NCBI RefSeq assembly: GCF_037975245.1
Contig: NC_092580.1
Location: forward strand, 3,200,501-3,264,500
Length of the DNA stretch: 64,000 nt
Reading direction: 5' to 3'
Origin: Apostichopus japonicus
Taxonomy: Eukaryota; Echinodermata; Holothuroidea; Aspidochirotida; Stichopodidae
Position numbers and translations under genes: made by a program. Below the pieces are notes generated by a model. That model did not search any database and was not told the DNA's origin. It saw nothing but the letters and a program-made list of their open reading frames with translations. Below are positions 47,250-59,001 of the stretch, piece after piece. The first letter of the stretch is position 1. Each line of letters opens with the position of its first letter.

Positions 47250-48612
47250 CTGAGGGCAACAAATTGAAAGTTTAAGTGGATTATAAAACAATTCAGAATG
47301 ACTATGAAACCAAAGGGCCAGGACTGAACAACTGTAAAAGTTGAAACACTGTATAGAGAGCTACATAGACAGATCACTCCAATACATCAGATAGTCAAAG
47401 CCAAAAGGATTTTTTACACGTGTAATAGGAAAATGAATGTAACATTCTGGAGGAATTTGCATCCAATTCTTATTGAATATAACCCCTTTTTATCATTGAT
47501 ATTTGTTGTTTTTATTCAATGGACACATGATTGCTTATTAGACTGTTATTCTCTGTGATGTCTTTAATTATGCTGATAGCTTATATATGATTATTTGTGT
47601 AGTATAAAAGTTAATTCAATTTAAGACCAACAACAACATGAAAAAGATTTCAAACACCAATATCAAACGTCTCTCAAATTAGCTTGAAAAAGGAAAACTA
47701 TCAAATGACTCCATATCAATACTTCTTTAATTCCCTGTTGCCCACCCCAGTCCTTGCTCACCCCCTCTTCCTCAGTATATTAGGCTAGCATCCACTGCCA
47801 GATCAATACATCCAAAGTTGTACACAAGTCTACGCAAATTTTACTTTGTCAACATGTGAATAGGCTGGCTGTCATGTTTCCTTGTTTAGGTATATGAGTT
47901 CTTAAAGCAATCAAGTATTACATAGTCGACGTAGAGCCAGGTTACTCAACCTGGGGTCTGCGGACCCCTAGGTGGTCCGTGAAATTTATTTGGGGGTCTG
48001 GAGGGCAAAGGGGTCCGCAGGGGGTCCGTGAAAAAATTAAGGGTTTGTGAAAAAAATATGAGTCAGGGAAAGCCGAAGAGGTTTGTGAAAAATGGAATGA
48101 GAGATATGGTCGAAGGAAGAAGTATATGTATGCCTCTAGTGATCTAGGCTAGCCGTCAATACGTCGGACCCTGATGATCAGACCGTATCGTCAGTAGTCG
48201 ATAAATGTTGAATCGTGCGTTCCCGATGAAAACAAGTAATATAGTTTCTCATTGGTATACATTCGGTGAGGTATGGATAACATGCCACCCGAGGGTTGTA
48301 TACAACTTAACTGCACACTATACATCCTAATATGCAGAGCAATAACTATGATGCGTTGCTCACTGTTGACACAGCGAAGCGCGGTAGTTATAAGGCTTTG
48401 GAGGAAATGTTATAACTAACTTGGATTTGACAACAAAAAAAAGGTGCCATTTGCAGCTATCTCTGACAAAAAAACCCATAATTCTCCTGACCTCATGCAG
48501 AATCAACCAGTTTGTATCTGACAACTCATCGCTTCCAAATTAAAATTTAATTGGGAAATATATAACTTGAAGGTAAGAGTTTCCAAGTAGGCCTATACCT
48601 AGCAATACTTAC
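47250..48612. other. Probable intron or intergenic DNA
   Basis: Apart from a repeat end at 47936-48080 nothing is recognised. N-terminal SET exons (the GxG-bearing half) were not found. Confidence 0.5.
47936..48080 (+). mobile_element. Fragment with a hAT-type terminus
   Basis: CCAGGTTACTCAACCTGGGG followed by TCTGCGGACCCC and repeated GGGGTCCG/GGTCCGTGAAA motifs resembles the well-known 'CAGTGGTTCTCAACCTGGGGTCC' end of hAT-Charlie-type elements. No opposite end with a target duplication was found. Confidence 0.45.
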
Positions 48613-48684
48613 AGGTCTGAAAAAACTGCATTCCAGGCACAGAAAAATGCATTTCTACACATAAATTCTTGAACCTTAATTTTC
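48613..48684 (-). CDS. Possible small exon upstream of the SET exon
   Basis: Minus-strand acceptor TTATTTTGTGACTTTTGCAG and donor GTAAGTATT enclose 72 nt reading KIKVQEFMCRNAFFCAWNAV then FSD. Its end phase (two bases, CT) fits the T that opens the SET exon at 47249. The peptide shows no SET similarity, so splice consensus and phase are the only support. Confidence 0.2.
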
Positions 48685-48839
48685 CTGCAAAAGTCACAAA
48701 ATAATGCACTATTTCGCATCTAAACCTCAAATATTGAAAAAAAAATCCCGGTAACGATTGTAAGTTAATTATCAAGAATGTAATTGTCACCAATCTTTCT
48801 CTATGTCTTGTTTCATGTTACCAAATGTTATTTGTTGTA

Positions 48840-51285
48840 CTTCTTCCTTTTGTGCATTATTTGTATTGGCAACCTTCCGTCTCGCGAGACGATGGAATAA
48901 CTGCACTCTTGGTCAGACACTATTGAAGTTGCAGCGCTTAGAGTGGCTGAATAAGCCGATTCTTGAGTTATCAGGCAAGGTGATCCCTCTATGATGACGT
49001 CTTTTCCTCCTACTGCTCTCCCCTCTGTTCCTCTCTGTGCCTTACGGCAGTCCTGACAGCTGCTCTCCACTGGCTTGTATCTGCTGCTAGTGCTTCCTAA
49101 TTAGTTGGGTCAATGCATCCTGACTTCATATTCCGTTTGCAGGGGTCTTTGTAACGCAAAATGGGCCTTCCAGTGCGTCTGGAGCCAGTTGCAAGTTCAC
49201 CATACAGGATGTCTTTGGGGATGCGTCCGTCATCCATCCGCCTGACATGGCCAAGCCAGCATAGGCGCCTTTGGCTGATAATTGCATACATGCTTTGGAT
49301 GCCTGCAAGTTCCAGGACACTTGTATTTGGGATGTGGTCTTGCCATTTAATGCCAAGAATTTTCCTGAGGCTGCGCAGGTGGAAAGTGTTAAGTCTGCAT
49401 TCCTGATGCGAATAGAGCGTCCATGCCTCGCTGCCATAGAGAAGAGTGCTGAGCACAAAGGCCTGGCCTGATAGACTTGCATCTTAGTGTTGGTGGTCAG
49501 CATGCGGTTCTCCCAGACCCTCACAGAGAGACGAGCCATGGCTGAGGCAGCTTTTCCGATCCTCCTGTTTAGCTCAGAGTCCAATGAAAGGCTGTTTGAG
49601 ATGGTGGAGCCCAAGTAGGTAAACTCGTCTACAACTTTGAGTGTTGAGTTGCCAAGTTTGATGACCGGGATATTGCTCACATTCTGTCCAAGCACCTCAG
49701 TCTTCTTTATGCTGATAGTCAGGCCAAATTCAGCACAAGCATGTGCAAAGCAGTCCACCTGTCGTTGCAGAGCAGTTTCAGAGTGTGCTGTTAATGCTGC
49801 ATCATCTGCAAAAAGCATTTCTCTGATCAGAACCTTCCTCACTTTGGTTTTAGCACGGAGGCAGGCAAGGTTATACAGGCTGCCATCGCTTCTGGTGTGA
49901 AGAAAGGTACCATCCACGGACTCTCTGAAGGCGTATGAAAGCAGCAAAGAGTAGAAGATGCCAAAAAGTGTTAGGGCAAGCTTGCATCCCTGCTTAACGC
50001 CACTCTTGATTGGGAAGGGGTCTGACATTTGGCAATCATATTGGATAGTACCCTGCATGTCCTCGTGGAAGGATATAATCAGCCGAAGGAGCTTGGGTGG
50101 GCATTCGATCTTCTGCAATAGAATGAAAAGACCTTTCCTGCAGACCAAGTCGAAGGCCTTTGTCAGGTCAATGAAAGCCATGTAAAGTGGTTGTTGCTGC
50201 TCGTGGCATTTCTCCTGCAACTGGCGTAGTGAAAAGACCATGTCGACTGTTGACCTGCCTGCTCTGAAGCCACACTGGGCCTCAGGGTACGCTCTGTCTG
50301 CAAGTAACTGTAGTCTTTTAAGTAAGACTCTGCGAAGGCTTTTCCCACGATGCTGAAAAGAGAGATACCGCTATAGTTATTACAATCACTTCAGTCTCCC
50401 TTGTTCTTGTAGAGAGTGACTATGTTAGCGTCACGCATATCTTGAGGCAGTCTCTTCCTCCCAGCACTGTATGAGTAGTTGGTGCAGGTGGTGAATGAGT
50501 ATCGTATTTTTTCCAACCTTGATGACTTCTGGCGGGATGCCATCCTTCCCTGGGGCTTTTCCACATGCCAGTGAGTCAATGGCTTGACAGAGTTCATCTA
50601 CAGAGGGTGGGTTGTCGAGCTCTTTCAGAGTTGGCAAGTGTACGGTGTTTTGAATTGCCTCAATTGACACAGTATTCTCTTTTTGAGTACAGGTCCTGGT
50701 AATGCTCTGCCCATCGACTCATTTGTTTGCTCCTATCTGTTATTGTTTCCCCTTCTGCAGACTTCAAAGGAGCAACTTTGCGGATGGTGGGTCCGAAGGC
50801 TTTCTTCATGCCATCATACATACCTCGAATGTCTCCATGATCGGCTGAGTGCTGGATGTTCTGACACAGGTTCTTCCAGTAGTTGTTAGCACAACGTCGG
50901 GCAGCTTGTTGGGTATCTTTCCTAGCTTTCCTAAGTTGGCAGAGATTGTGTCTAGAAGGCATGTTCTTGTAGAGGGTGAGTGCAATCCTTTTGGCCTCAA
51001 TCAGTGGCTCCAATTTTGCCATATTATGTTGAAACCAGTCTGGGGTTTGCTTCTCCTTTTTGCCGAAGGCTGTCAATGCAGAGTTGTAGATAGCATTGCG
51101 GATGTGGTTCCATCTCTCCTCAACACTGCCCGCTGGGTAGTCTTGAAGGGCTTCTTCAATAGAGGTGTTGAAGTGCTCACAGAGGTGTGGTATAACTGTC
51201 TTTGCAGTGTTCAACCGAGGTTGACTGTTCTGCTTCGTTTTATAAATGTGGCGAGGCAAGAGTCTAACTTTGCTACAGACTAGTA
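48840..51285 (-). pseudogene. LINE reverse transcriptase, 5' truncated and frameshifted
   Basis: Read right to left on the minus strand. First a linker after the endonuclease (51285-50660), with WFQHNMAKLEPLIEAKR and the conserved 'KAFGP..RKVAPLKSAEG'. Then LACGKAPGKDGIPPEVIKVG (50580) and LYMAFIDLTKAFDLVCRKGL (50180), then SGVKQGCKLALTLFGIFYSL and the catalytic FADDAALTAHSE. After that EFTYLGSTISNSLSLDSELN, LLYGSEAWTLYSHQECRLNT and RRLCWLGHVRRMDDGRIPKD, and TGRP.LRYKDPCKRNMKS. This is a common metazoan endonuclease/RT LINE type. Frames change near 50665, 50400, 50245, 49470 and 49090. The endonuclease domain is missing, so truncation occurred at about 51285. Confidence 0.92.
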
Positions 51286-51439
51286 GCATTATTTATAAGG
51301 AGAAATATTATGCATTATTATGTTATTATTGATTTGTTCAATTTATGTGTTTATTTCACCAATGTTTGTATATTGATGTTTTGATATCTTTACTTTCTTG
51401 TTTCATTATGGTCTTGTTAAAATCACGCGTGTAAATAAA

Positions 51440-51800
51440 TGGGTTAAAACCTACAACCACCTGTTCAAAAAGTTGACATTTGAAACATTGAGTGATTTGG
51501 GGGGGTTTGTGGTATTCTTCTGTTTTGTGTTTAGAGTATCCTAAGTAGAAACCGTGTTTGATTAGGGATTGTTGAGGTTCTTGTTCTTCAAACATTATTT
51601 TTACTTTCCAAGGTGGATTGTTTGTGGCGTGACTAATGAGTCTTTTAGTTGTATTGGGGTGTATTTTTGGTCTTTGAGTTCTTGTTCAATATTTTGATTT
51701 GAATTTCAGGGTTTTTGCCACAGGCTACTACAGAGAAGTTTCTTTGTCTTACCTTTTGGGGGATTCTTGGTTTGGGGTTGCCTAGTTTAGTCTTCTGAGT
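51440..51800 (-). pseudogene. LINE ORF1 (nucleic-acid-binding, gag-like) fragment
   Basis: The minus strand reads ELKDQKYTPIQLKRLISHAT then NNPPWKVKIMFEEQEPQQSL, IKHGFYLGYSKHKTEEYHKP and PQITQCFKCQLFE, with a frame change near 51600. 'L...G......KHKTE.Y..PP....QCFKCQ' is the pattern just before the CCHC zinc knuckles in ORF1 proteins of Jockey/CR1-like LINEs. The knuckle is broken: the expected His and last Cys are Gln and Phe. It lies upstream, in the same orientation, of the RT remnant at 48840-51285, but the endonuclease is absent between them. Confidence 0.6.
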
Positions 51801-52600
<800 letters not shown>

Positions 52601-52779
52601 TCACTTTTCTTCAAAGTAACAGCAAAAGTAAAAAAAGTCAAACCCTGTTAACAACCAAACTGTCAGCTGTGAGACAAAAGATGTGTACTCTTCCAGAGAG
52701 GCTTTTTGTGAGAGAAATGGAATTATATGGTCAGATCAAAGTTATTGGACACTGGTTTGAACAACTCTCAAAAAGACCT

Positions 52780-53640
52780 CACTAAATACCAACTCATTCC
52801 ATCAAACTAGGTACAATGCCTTATTAATTTACCAGAGCCCAGACCACACAAATTGGCAACTCTTTCCAACAAACTAAGGCAATGGGTCTCATTAATTTAG
52901 CACAAAACAGACCACACTAATTAGCAACTCATATCAATAAACTAAGGCAGAACTTATCAATTTAATACAAACACACCACCAATTACCGACTGGTTCCAAT
53001 AACCAACTGGTTCCAATAGGCTAAGGCTGAGGTCTTATACATTTAGCACAAAAACAGGCAACACCAAATACCGACTGGTTCAACTGGTTCCAATAGGCTA
53101 AGGCTAATGTCTCCTACATTTGGCACAAAACAGACAACACTAATTAAAAACTAATACCAATAAACTAAGACACCATGTCTCAATAATTTAGCACAAAAAC
53201 AGACTACATTAAGTGAGTGGAAGGTGTAACTCTGTTCAAACAATATCATGGAACTTGTTCAGCCTTTCTTAAGAATAGTAGTTTAGCACAAAGAAAACCA
53301 CATCAAATACCGACTGGTTCCAACAGGCTTAAGGCACTGTGTCTCGTACATTTAACACAAAAACTAGAACACACCAAATACCGACTGGTTCCAACAGGCT
53401 AATGCACAGTGTCTCGTACATTTAGCACAAAAACTGACCACACCAAATACCGACTGGTTCCAACAGGCTAAGGTACCGTGTCTCGTACATTTAGCACAAA
53501 AACAGACCACACCAATTACCGACTGTTCCCAACAGGCTAAGGCACTGTGTCTTGTATATTTAGCAAAAACAGACCACACCAAATACTGACTGGTTCCAAC
53601 AGGCTAAGGCACCGTGTCTCGTACATTTAGCACTGATCTT
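52780..53640. repeat. ~68-bp minisatellite
   Basis: Units of the form ATACCGACTGGTTCCAACAG, GCTAAGGCACCGTGTCTCGT, ACATTTAGCACAAAAACAGA, CCACACC. The five or six units at 53290-53630 are very alike; those to the left are older. The array separates the two ABCC exon pieces. Confidence 0.9.
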
Positions 53641-53818
53641 GACAACAATCAACTGTTGAGAGGACAAGACTGATGTTAATGATTCTGGCTCACACTGATG
53701 TTTCCCTTGAATCTTACTTTTTCTCCAATTTCTGTTAAATCACCTCCTGATAGCACTTCAAGATCTCTCTGTAGAGGACAGGCTTGAAGGATCTTCTCGT
53801 ATTTGGTAGAGTTTATGA
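53641..53818 (-). pseudogene. Second, truncated copy of the ABCC exon with its downstream flank
   Basis: The minus strand reads [20 protein letters not shown] then [12 protein letters not shown], followed by the good donor GTAAGA, then a flank (GGGAAACATCAGTGTGAGCC) also seen after copy 1. The first half of the exon is missing or replaced. Both copies share about 80 bp of flank (GACAACAATCAACTGTTGAG and TGATTCTGGCTCACA). A 36-nt splice-bounded ORF at 53877-53912 (VKEEDEENGRKI, minus) lies upstream; its relation is unclear. Confidence 0.75.
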
Positions 53819-54004
53819 TCTTTCAACCACTTGTTCTAAACCTGATCCAGCTTCATTACAGACATTCAAGACTCACAATTTTCCTTCCATTTTCTTCATC
53901 TTCTTCTTTCACCTGAGAGAGTATTGTAAAAGATAAGAAGATGTAATATATTGGAAAGCAGATACTGTAGACATTGCAACTAGACTCATTTTTATACACG
54001 CCCT

Positions 54005-54273
54005 TGTAAACTTATTAGATAATTAATAAATAACTATAATGTAATAATAACACAAGACAGGTTATTCCAGTTGTTGAGGCTCTGTATTCAATAGTCATAA
54101 TGAGTATATAGTACTATAGTAGAACAATCTGTTATATAAGCTCATTTACTCTTAAATCCATATATGGGCATAGATAGGCTAGGATGGTGGCTGGGGTCAG
54201 GGTAAGTATGTAACCTCCAGGTATGACTGGCAGTGGTTGGTCTAAACTACAGGTTGCAGTACAATATGTTACA
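54005..54273 (-). repeat. 3' LTR of Gypsy copy 2
   Basis: 269 bp with TGTAAACTTA...ATATGTTACA ends. The last 15 bases (GTACAATATGTTACA, with one upstream difference) are shared with the LTR of copy 1. Confidence 0.97.
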
Positions 54274-54286
54274 TCTCCCTTTCTTT
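54274..54286 (-). other. Polypurine tract of Gypsy copy 2
   Basis: The minus strand reads AAAGAAAGGGAGA directly before the 3' LTR. Confidence 0.85.
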
Positions 54287-54405
54287 GTAAGTTAGATGAT
54301 GTCACAACAACTAGTGTATAAAATATAATGACTACATGAAATTTTAACATAGTGGTTAAATACAAACATTATAGTGGTTAAATACATAGATTAAGAATAT
54401 CTTAT

Positions 54406-57400
54406 TTACATGACGTAGTCCTTCGCCCAGACAGGTTTTGTTTTTAGTCTAGAGCTTCTACGTATCTCTTCATTAGTCTCAGTATTCTCTCGCATGTCTC
54501 TCTCCTCACTTTCTGGGTCAACAAGCTGCATGTCAAGCTCTTTCAATGAGTCATAGTTTTCCTTAGTTTTACGAAGGTGTTTACGGTTTCGACGATAATT
54601 TGTACCATCAAGTGTTTCGACAATGTATGAGCGGGGTTGACCCGTTCGAGAAGTCACTGTTGCTGGGACCCACCCCTTTTCTGTTTGCATTCTTATGTTT
54701 TCACCGGGATAAAGTTGGGCTAGGGGTCTTGCTTGCCTGTCAAAGTAGGTTTTCTGCATTTGTCGTTTTTCAGCAAGTCGTTTGGTTACAGTGTCCGGTT
54801 TCAATATACAGGGTTGCAGGAGCCGTTCACTAGTGGGTAGTCTTGTTTTAGTTCTGCGTCCAAATAGTCGTTGGGCGGGTGACCCGAGGATGTCATCTCT
54901 GGGGGTATTGCGATACTCAAGCAATGCTAAATATGGGTCTTGACCATCCTCTTTTGTCTTTGTAAGCAAGCCCTTTGCTATCTGCACAGCCTTTTCGGCC
55001 ATACCATTCGACTGAGGGTGGTACGGACTAGAAGTTGTATGGTGAAATTGAAACAAATGTGAAAATTCAGAAAAACAATTACTGCTAAATTGTGGCCCGT
55101 TGTCACTTACAAGTGTGTCTGGTATCCCATGTCGTGCAAATTGAGATTTCAAATTTGTTATTACAGTTTCGCTTTTCGTGTTTGGGAGATGTGCCATTTC
55201 AAAATATCCCGAATAGTAATCAATCAAAATTAAATAATCTTTACCATTCCATTCAAACAAATCTGCACCAATTTTTGCCCATGGCCTTGTTGGAACATCA
55301 TGCGGCATCAGGGGTTCTTTGGTGTTTTGATTTCTGTATTTGTTACAAATCTCACATTTAGATATAAGATCTTCAATCTCAGCATTCATCTGAGGCCAGA
55401 ATAGAACATCCCTGGCCCTTCGTTTGCATTTTTCAATGCCAAAATGAGCACTATGAATTTGCGCCAGAATGTCACGCCTCATTTTTAGTGGAACGATAAC
55501 TTTATCACCCCTGAATAGTATCTCGTCATTGACAGTAATTTCATGCTTGTAGCTCCAATAAGGCCTTGCGCAGACTGGAAGTTCTGACCGTGTCTCAGGC
55601 CAACCCTCTCCGATATATTTCACAAGAGTTTGCAAACTAATGTCCTCTACTGTGAGTTGTCTTAGTTTAATTAACTTTTCATTTGACACAGGAAGCATCT
55701 GAATCTGAGCTATTTCAAATGCTTTCTCTCCTAGATTATCAGCCATTTCAGCCAAGCTACACCTAGACAAAGTGTCAGCTATGTACAATTCTTTACCCGG
55801 TTTGTAATTAACTGACAAAGGGTACTTTTGAACTTTCAAAAGCATCTGTTGGAGCCTGTGGGGAGTTTGGTACAACGGTTTTGTAAATATTGCCTCTAAG
55901 GGCTTGTGATCGGTTTCGACATTGATTGACTTTTGACCATACAAATATTCGTGGAACCTTTCACAACCGAATACAATCCCTAACATTTCTTTTTCGATTT
56001 GTGCGTAATTTTGTTGGCTTTTGGTCATTGATTTTGATGCATAGGCTATTGGGGCGCCCTCTTGAAGTAGCACAGCTCCAAGCCCCTGACTACTTGCATC
56101 TACAGATATAGTAACCTCTTTGTTTACGTCAAACAATTTCAGCACAGGTGTTTTTGTGATTTTCTCTTTTAGTTTTTGGAAACTCTTTTGTTTCGTTTCA
56201 TCCCATTCCCATTGGACACCTTTTCCTAGTAGTGCCCGAAGGGGCGCACTTTCTACCGACAAATTTGGAATGAATTTTGCCACATAGGTAACCATCCCCA
56301 TGAACCTCCGGAGGCTCTCCTTGTCATGTGGAGGCTCCATTTCACTTATCGCCCTTACCTTTTCTGGGTCTGGCTTCAGTCCATTAGAAGTTAACACATG
56401 TCCCAAAAATGAAATTTGAGGCTTTCTTAATTGACATTTGTCCTTGTTTAACTTAACGTTTCTGTCTCTTGCCCGTTGCAACAATTGTTCCAATCGTTGG
56501 TCATGCTCAATGTCGTCTTTTCCCCACACAAGAATATCGTCGGCTACGATTTCAATGCCTTCCAGATCTTCAAACACCTGACTCATCACATCTTGGAAGA
56601 CTTCTGGAGCAGAACAGATTCCAAATGGTAGGCGGTGGAACTTGTATCTCCCAAAAGGTGTGTTGAATGTGCACAGGTTGGTACTTTCCTCATCAAGGTT
56701 GACCTGCCAGAACCCAGAGCTGGCGTCCAGCACAGAAAATACTTGGGCGTCAGGCATCCGCGAAATCACTTCTTCTATCGTGCGCATTGGGAAGTGTTCC
56801 CTTTTGATGGCTTTGTTCAAATCCCGCGGATCTATACAAATCCTAATTTTATTAGGCTTGATTACGGTGACCATACTGTTCACCCATGCAGTAGGCTCGC
56901 GAACGCGTGAAATAACATTCATACGTTCCATCCGATTTAGTTCTTTGCGTATCCTCTCTCGGAGGGCTACTGGGACCTTACGCGGTGGATGTACGACCGG
57001 GGCAATGGTGGGGTCGACGGTTATATGGTGTGTTACATCTGTAACTGATCCCAGTCCAGTAAATACATCTTTGTATTTCTCAAGCAGATCTAGCTCTGCT
57101 GTTGATTCTTCACTGTCTAACTCCCGAGTCTTAAATACTCTCTTGATCAATGACAGCTGCTCACATGACGGTAGTCCTAATAGACAAGGAACTACTCCAT
57201 CTACGACCTGAAAATTTATCACATAAAACCGGTCTTTATATTCACAGGCTATGTCAACACAGCCAATCGTTTTGAGCTTTTGTCCTCCGTACGCGACTAG
57301 TTTAGCTTTTGATTTCTTCGGTGGTTCATTCGTTATCTGCTCGTAGATACTTTTACTAATCACATTACACTCTGCGCCCGTGTCAATTGTGAAGTTGACT

Positions 57401-58344
57401 AAACATTCATTTAGAGACAGCTGAACCTCCCAGTTTTTGTCTGTTTTCGGGCCTTTTGCTTTTTCCACTTTTGTCATACCGATAAAAAATTCAGTTTCAC
57501 TGTCAGTGTCCGATCCAGTCGCTTGGTTTATCACTCGAATGTCTTTTTGGCTTTGAGATCTCTGCTTCTTGCTGTTGCTTTGCGTGTACGCCAATTTTTG
57601 ATTGTTTCGGCATACCACGGCAAAATGATTTAGTTTCCCACACGAATTGCATTTGGCACCTATCGCCGGACAGTCATGTTCCCTATCCCAAGATCGTCCA
57701 CATTTGTAACAGTTTCTATTACCACTACTGGTTTGCGATTTTTGTGACTTTCCTCGTGTTTTAGAGTTATACGATCTTACCTGGTGTATTGGTAAGTTTG
57801 TCTCCCCTGCCAATGATTTCATTTGCGCCGAAGTCGCTTCACTGGCGCGGCAAATGTCGATCGCTTTGCCAAGTGTTAAAGACTCCTCCCTAAGAAGACG
57901 TCTGCGTACTTGGTCATCGTGTATGCCGCATACAATTCGATCGCGAATCAAACCGTCAGTGAGTTCCCCGAATTCGCATCCTTTAGATTTGTTTCTCAAA
58001 TCCGTAACGTATTGGTCGATAGGCTCACTCGACTTTTGGTTGCGTGTATTAAAAATATGACGCTCCCAGGTAATGTTTTTTCTTGGCTTACAAAATGCCT
58101 CAAACTGATCCATAACTTTGTTAAGTTTCCAGCAATCTCCTTCCTCCTCCCATTTGAAGGAGTTATAGATTTCTACAGCGTCCTCCCCAGCAATGTGAAG
58201 TAGTGCTGAAGTTTTTACTTTATCTGTTTTAGCGCTTAGTCCACTAGCTTCCAGATATAGGAGCAACATCTGTCTCCATTTTCTCCAGTTTTCAGCCAGA
58301 TTTCCTTGCAGACTTAATGAACTTGGTTGCTTTAACTGATCCAT
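54406..58344 (-). CDS. Gag-pol polyprotein of a Ty3/Gypsy element, 1312 aa, intact
   Basis: Starts MDQLKQPSSLSLQGN 37 bp inside the 5' LTR. Approximate domain order: gag capsid-like region (1-200); zinc knuckles (212-246), first CYKCGRSWDREHDC (non-standard spacing), second CNSCGKLNHFAVVC (canonical CX2CX4HX4C); protease DTGAECNV (about 325); reverse transcriptase with FSVLDASSGFWQVNLDEES and VADD instead of YxDD (about 535-640); RNase H with SVDASSQGLGAV, EKEML and ETDHKPL (about 740-850). Integrase follows, with an H-H-C-C zinc site (IHSAHFG..., CEICNKY) and the D-D-E core (GADLFEW, SDNGPQF, MAEKAV), then a basic chromatin-directed tail ending VWAKDYVM. Gag and pol are one frame, so no frameshift is needed. 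No inactivating change is visible. Confidence 0.97.
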   Translation of the reverse strand: MDQLKQPSSLSLQGNLAENWRKWRQMLLLYLEASGLSAKTDKVKTSALLHIAGEDAVEIYNSFKWEEEGDCWKLNKVMDQFEAFCKPRKNITWERHIFNTRNQKSSEPIDQYVTDLRNKSKGCEFGELTDGLIRDRIVCGIHDDQVRRRLLREESLTLGKAIDICRASEATSAQMKSLAGETNLPIHQVRSYNSKTRGKSQKSQTSSGNRNCYKCGRSWDREHDCPAIGAKCNSCGKLNHFAVVCRNNQKLAYTQSNSKKQRSQSQKDIRVINQATGSDTDSETEFFIGMTKVEKAKGPKTDKNWEVQLSLNECLVNFTIDTGAECNVISKSIYEQITNEPPKKSKAKLVAYGGQKLKTIGCVDIACEYKDRFYVINFQVVDGVVPCLLGLPSCEQLSLIKRVFKTRELDSEESTAELDLLEKYKDVFTGLGSVTDVTHHITVDPTIAPVVHPPRKVPVALRERIRKELNRMERMNVISRVREPTAWVNSMVTVIKPNKIRICIDPRDLNKAIKREHFPMRTIEEVISRMPDAQVFSVLDASSGFWQVNLDEESTNLCTFNTPFGRYKFHRLPFGICSAPEVFQDVMSQVFEDLEGIEIVADDILVWGKDDIEHDQRLEQLLQRARDRNVKLNKDKCQLRKPQISFLGHVLTSNGLKPDPEKVRAISEMEPPHDKESLRRFMGMVTYVAKFIPNLSVESAPLRALLGKGVQWEWDETKQKSFQKLKEKITKTPVLKLFDVNKEVTISVDASSQGLGAVLLQEGAPIAYASKSMTKSQQNYAQIEKEMLGIVFGCERFHEYLYGQKSINVETDHKPLEAIFTKPLYQTPHRLQQMLLKVQKYPLSVNYKPGKELYIADTLSRCSLAEMADNLGEKAFEIAQIQMLPVSNEKLIKLRQLTVEDISLQTLVKYIGEGWPETRSELPVCARPYWSYKHEITVNDEILFRGDKVIVPLKMRRDILAQIHSAHFGIEKCKRRARDVLFWPQMNAEIEDLISKCEICNKYRNQNTKEPLMPHDVPTRPWAKIGADLFEWNGKDYLILIDYYSGYFEMAHLPNTKSETVITNLKSQFARHGIPDTLVSDNGPQFSSNCFSEFSHLFQFHHTTSSPYHPQSNGMAEKAVQIAKGLLTKTKEDGQDPYLALLEYRNTPRDDILGSPAQRLFGRRTKTRLPTSERLLQPCILKPDTVTKRLAEKRQMQKTYFDRQARPLAQLYPGENIRMQTEKGWVPATVTSRTGQPRSYIVETLDGTNYRRNRKHLRKTKENYDSLKELDMQLVDPESEERDMRENTETNEEIRRSSRLKTKPVWAKDYVM

Positions 58345-58368
58345 TTTGAAATGTCCACAATGGTGTTT

Positions 58369-58381
58369 ACTTCTGACACCA
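58369..58381 (-). other. Primer-binding site of Gypsy copy 2
   Basis: TGGTGTCAGAAGT on the minus strand, abutting the LTR and identical to copy 1. Confidence 0.85.
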
Positions 58382-58650
58382 TGTAAACTTATTAGATAAT
58401 TAATAAATAACTATAATGTAATAATAACACAAGACAGGTTATTCCAGTTGTTGAGGCTCTGTATTCAATAGTCATAATGAGTATATAGTACTATAGTAGA
58501 ACAATCTGTTATATAAGCTCATTTACTCTTAAATCCATATATGGGCATAGATAGGCTAGGATGGTGGCTGGGGTCAGGGTAAGTATGTAACCTCCAGGTA
58601 TGACTGGCAGTGGTTGGTCTTAACTACAGGTTGCAGTACAATATGTTACA
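58382..58650 (-). repeat. 5' LTR of Gypsy copy 2
   Basis: 269 bp, followed by the GCCCT duplication. It would carry the promoter of the element on the minus strand. Confidence 0.97.
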
Positions 58651-58655
58651 GCCCT

Positions 58656-58949
58656 CCCTTCCTCCCCTCCCTCACCCTGACTACCTAAACAACCCTCACT
58701 GCTGCCTCATTGATATAACTATGTATAAACAAATGTATATCATTGTGGTTTAATGGCAGAAAGAAACGAAACGAATACCAGAGCTTAAACATTTCTGTGT
58801 TACTATAGTAAATTGTGCATACCCAAACGGAAGCATTACAGAATCTTCAATGTCTCAGACCTCCAGCACGATGTTACACTCACAGTTCATGGAGTCTTCT
58901 TGTGAATCAGTGTGGCCAATGCATTGCTGTAAAGACAAATATAAAAGCA

Positions 58950-59001
<52 letters not shown>

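Larger units (their letters stand above)
54005..58650 (-). mobile_element. Complete, apparently intact Ty3/Gypsy retrotransposon (copy 2)
   Basis: Two 269-bp LTRs (54005-54273 and 58382-58650) differ by eye at one base (TCTAAACTAC against TCTTAACTAC). The target duplication GCCCT lies at 54000-54004 and 58651-58655. PBS and PPT are in place. One uninterrupted 1312-residue gag-pol ORF fills the interior. All parts needed for autonomous retrotransposition appear present. There is no envelope-like ORF. Confidence 0.98.

Noticed and set aside
49161-51283. Plus-strand ORFs of 66-144 residues in the LINE region
   Set aside because: Antisense shadows of the minus-strand RT frames.
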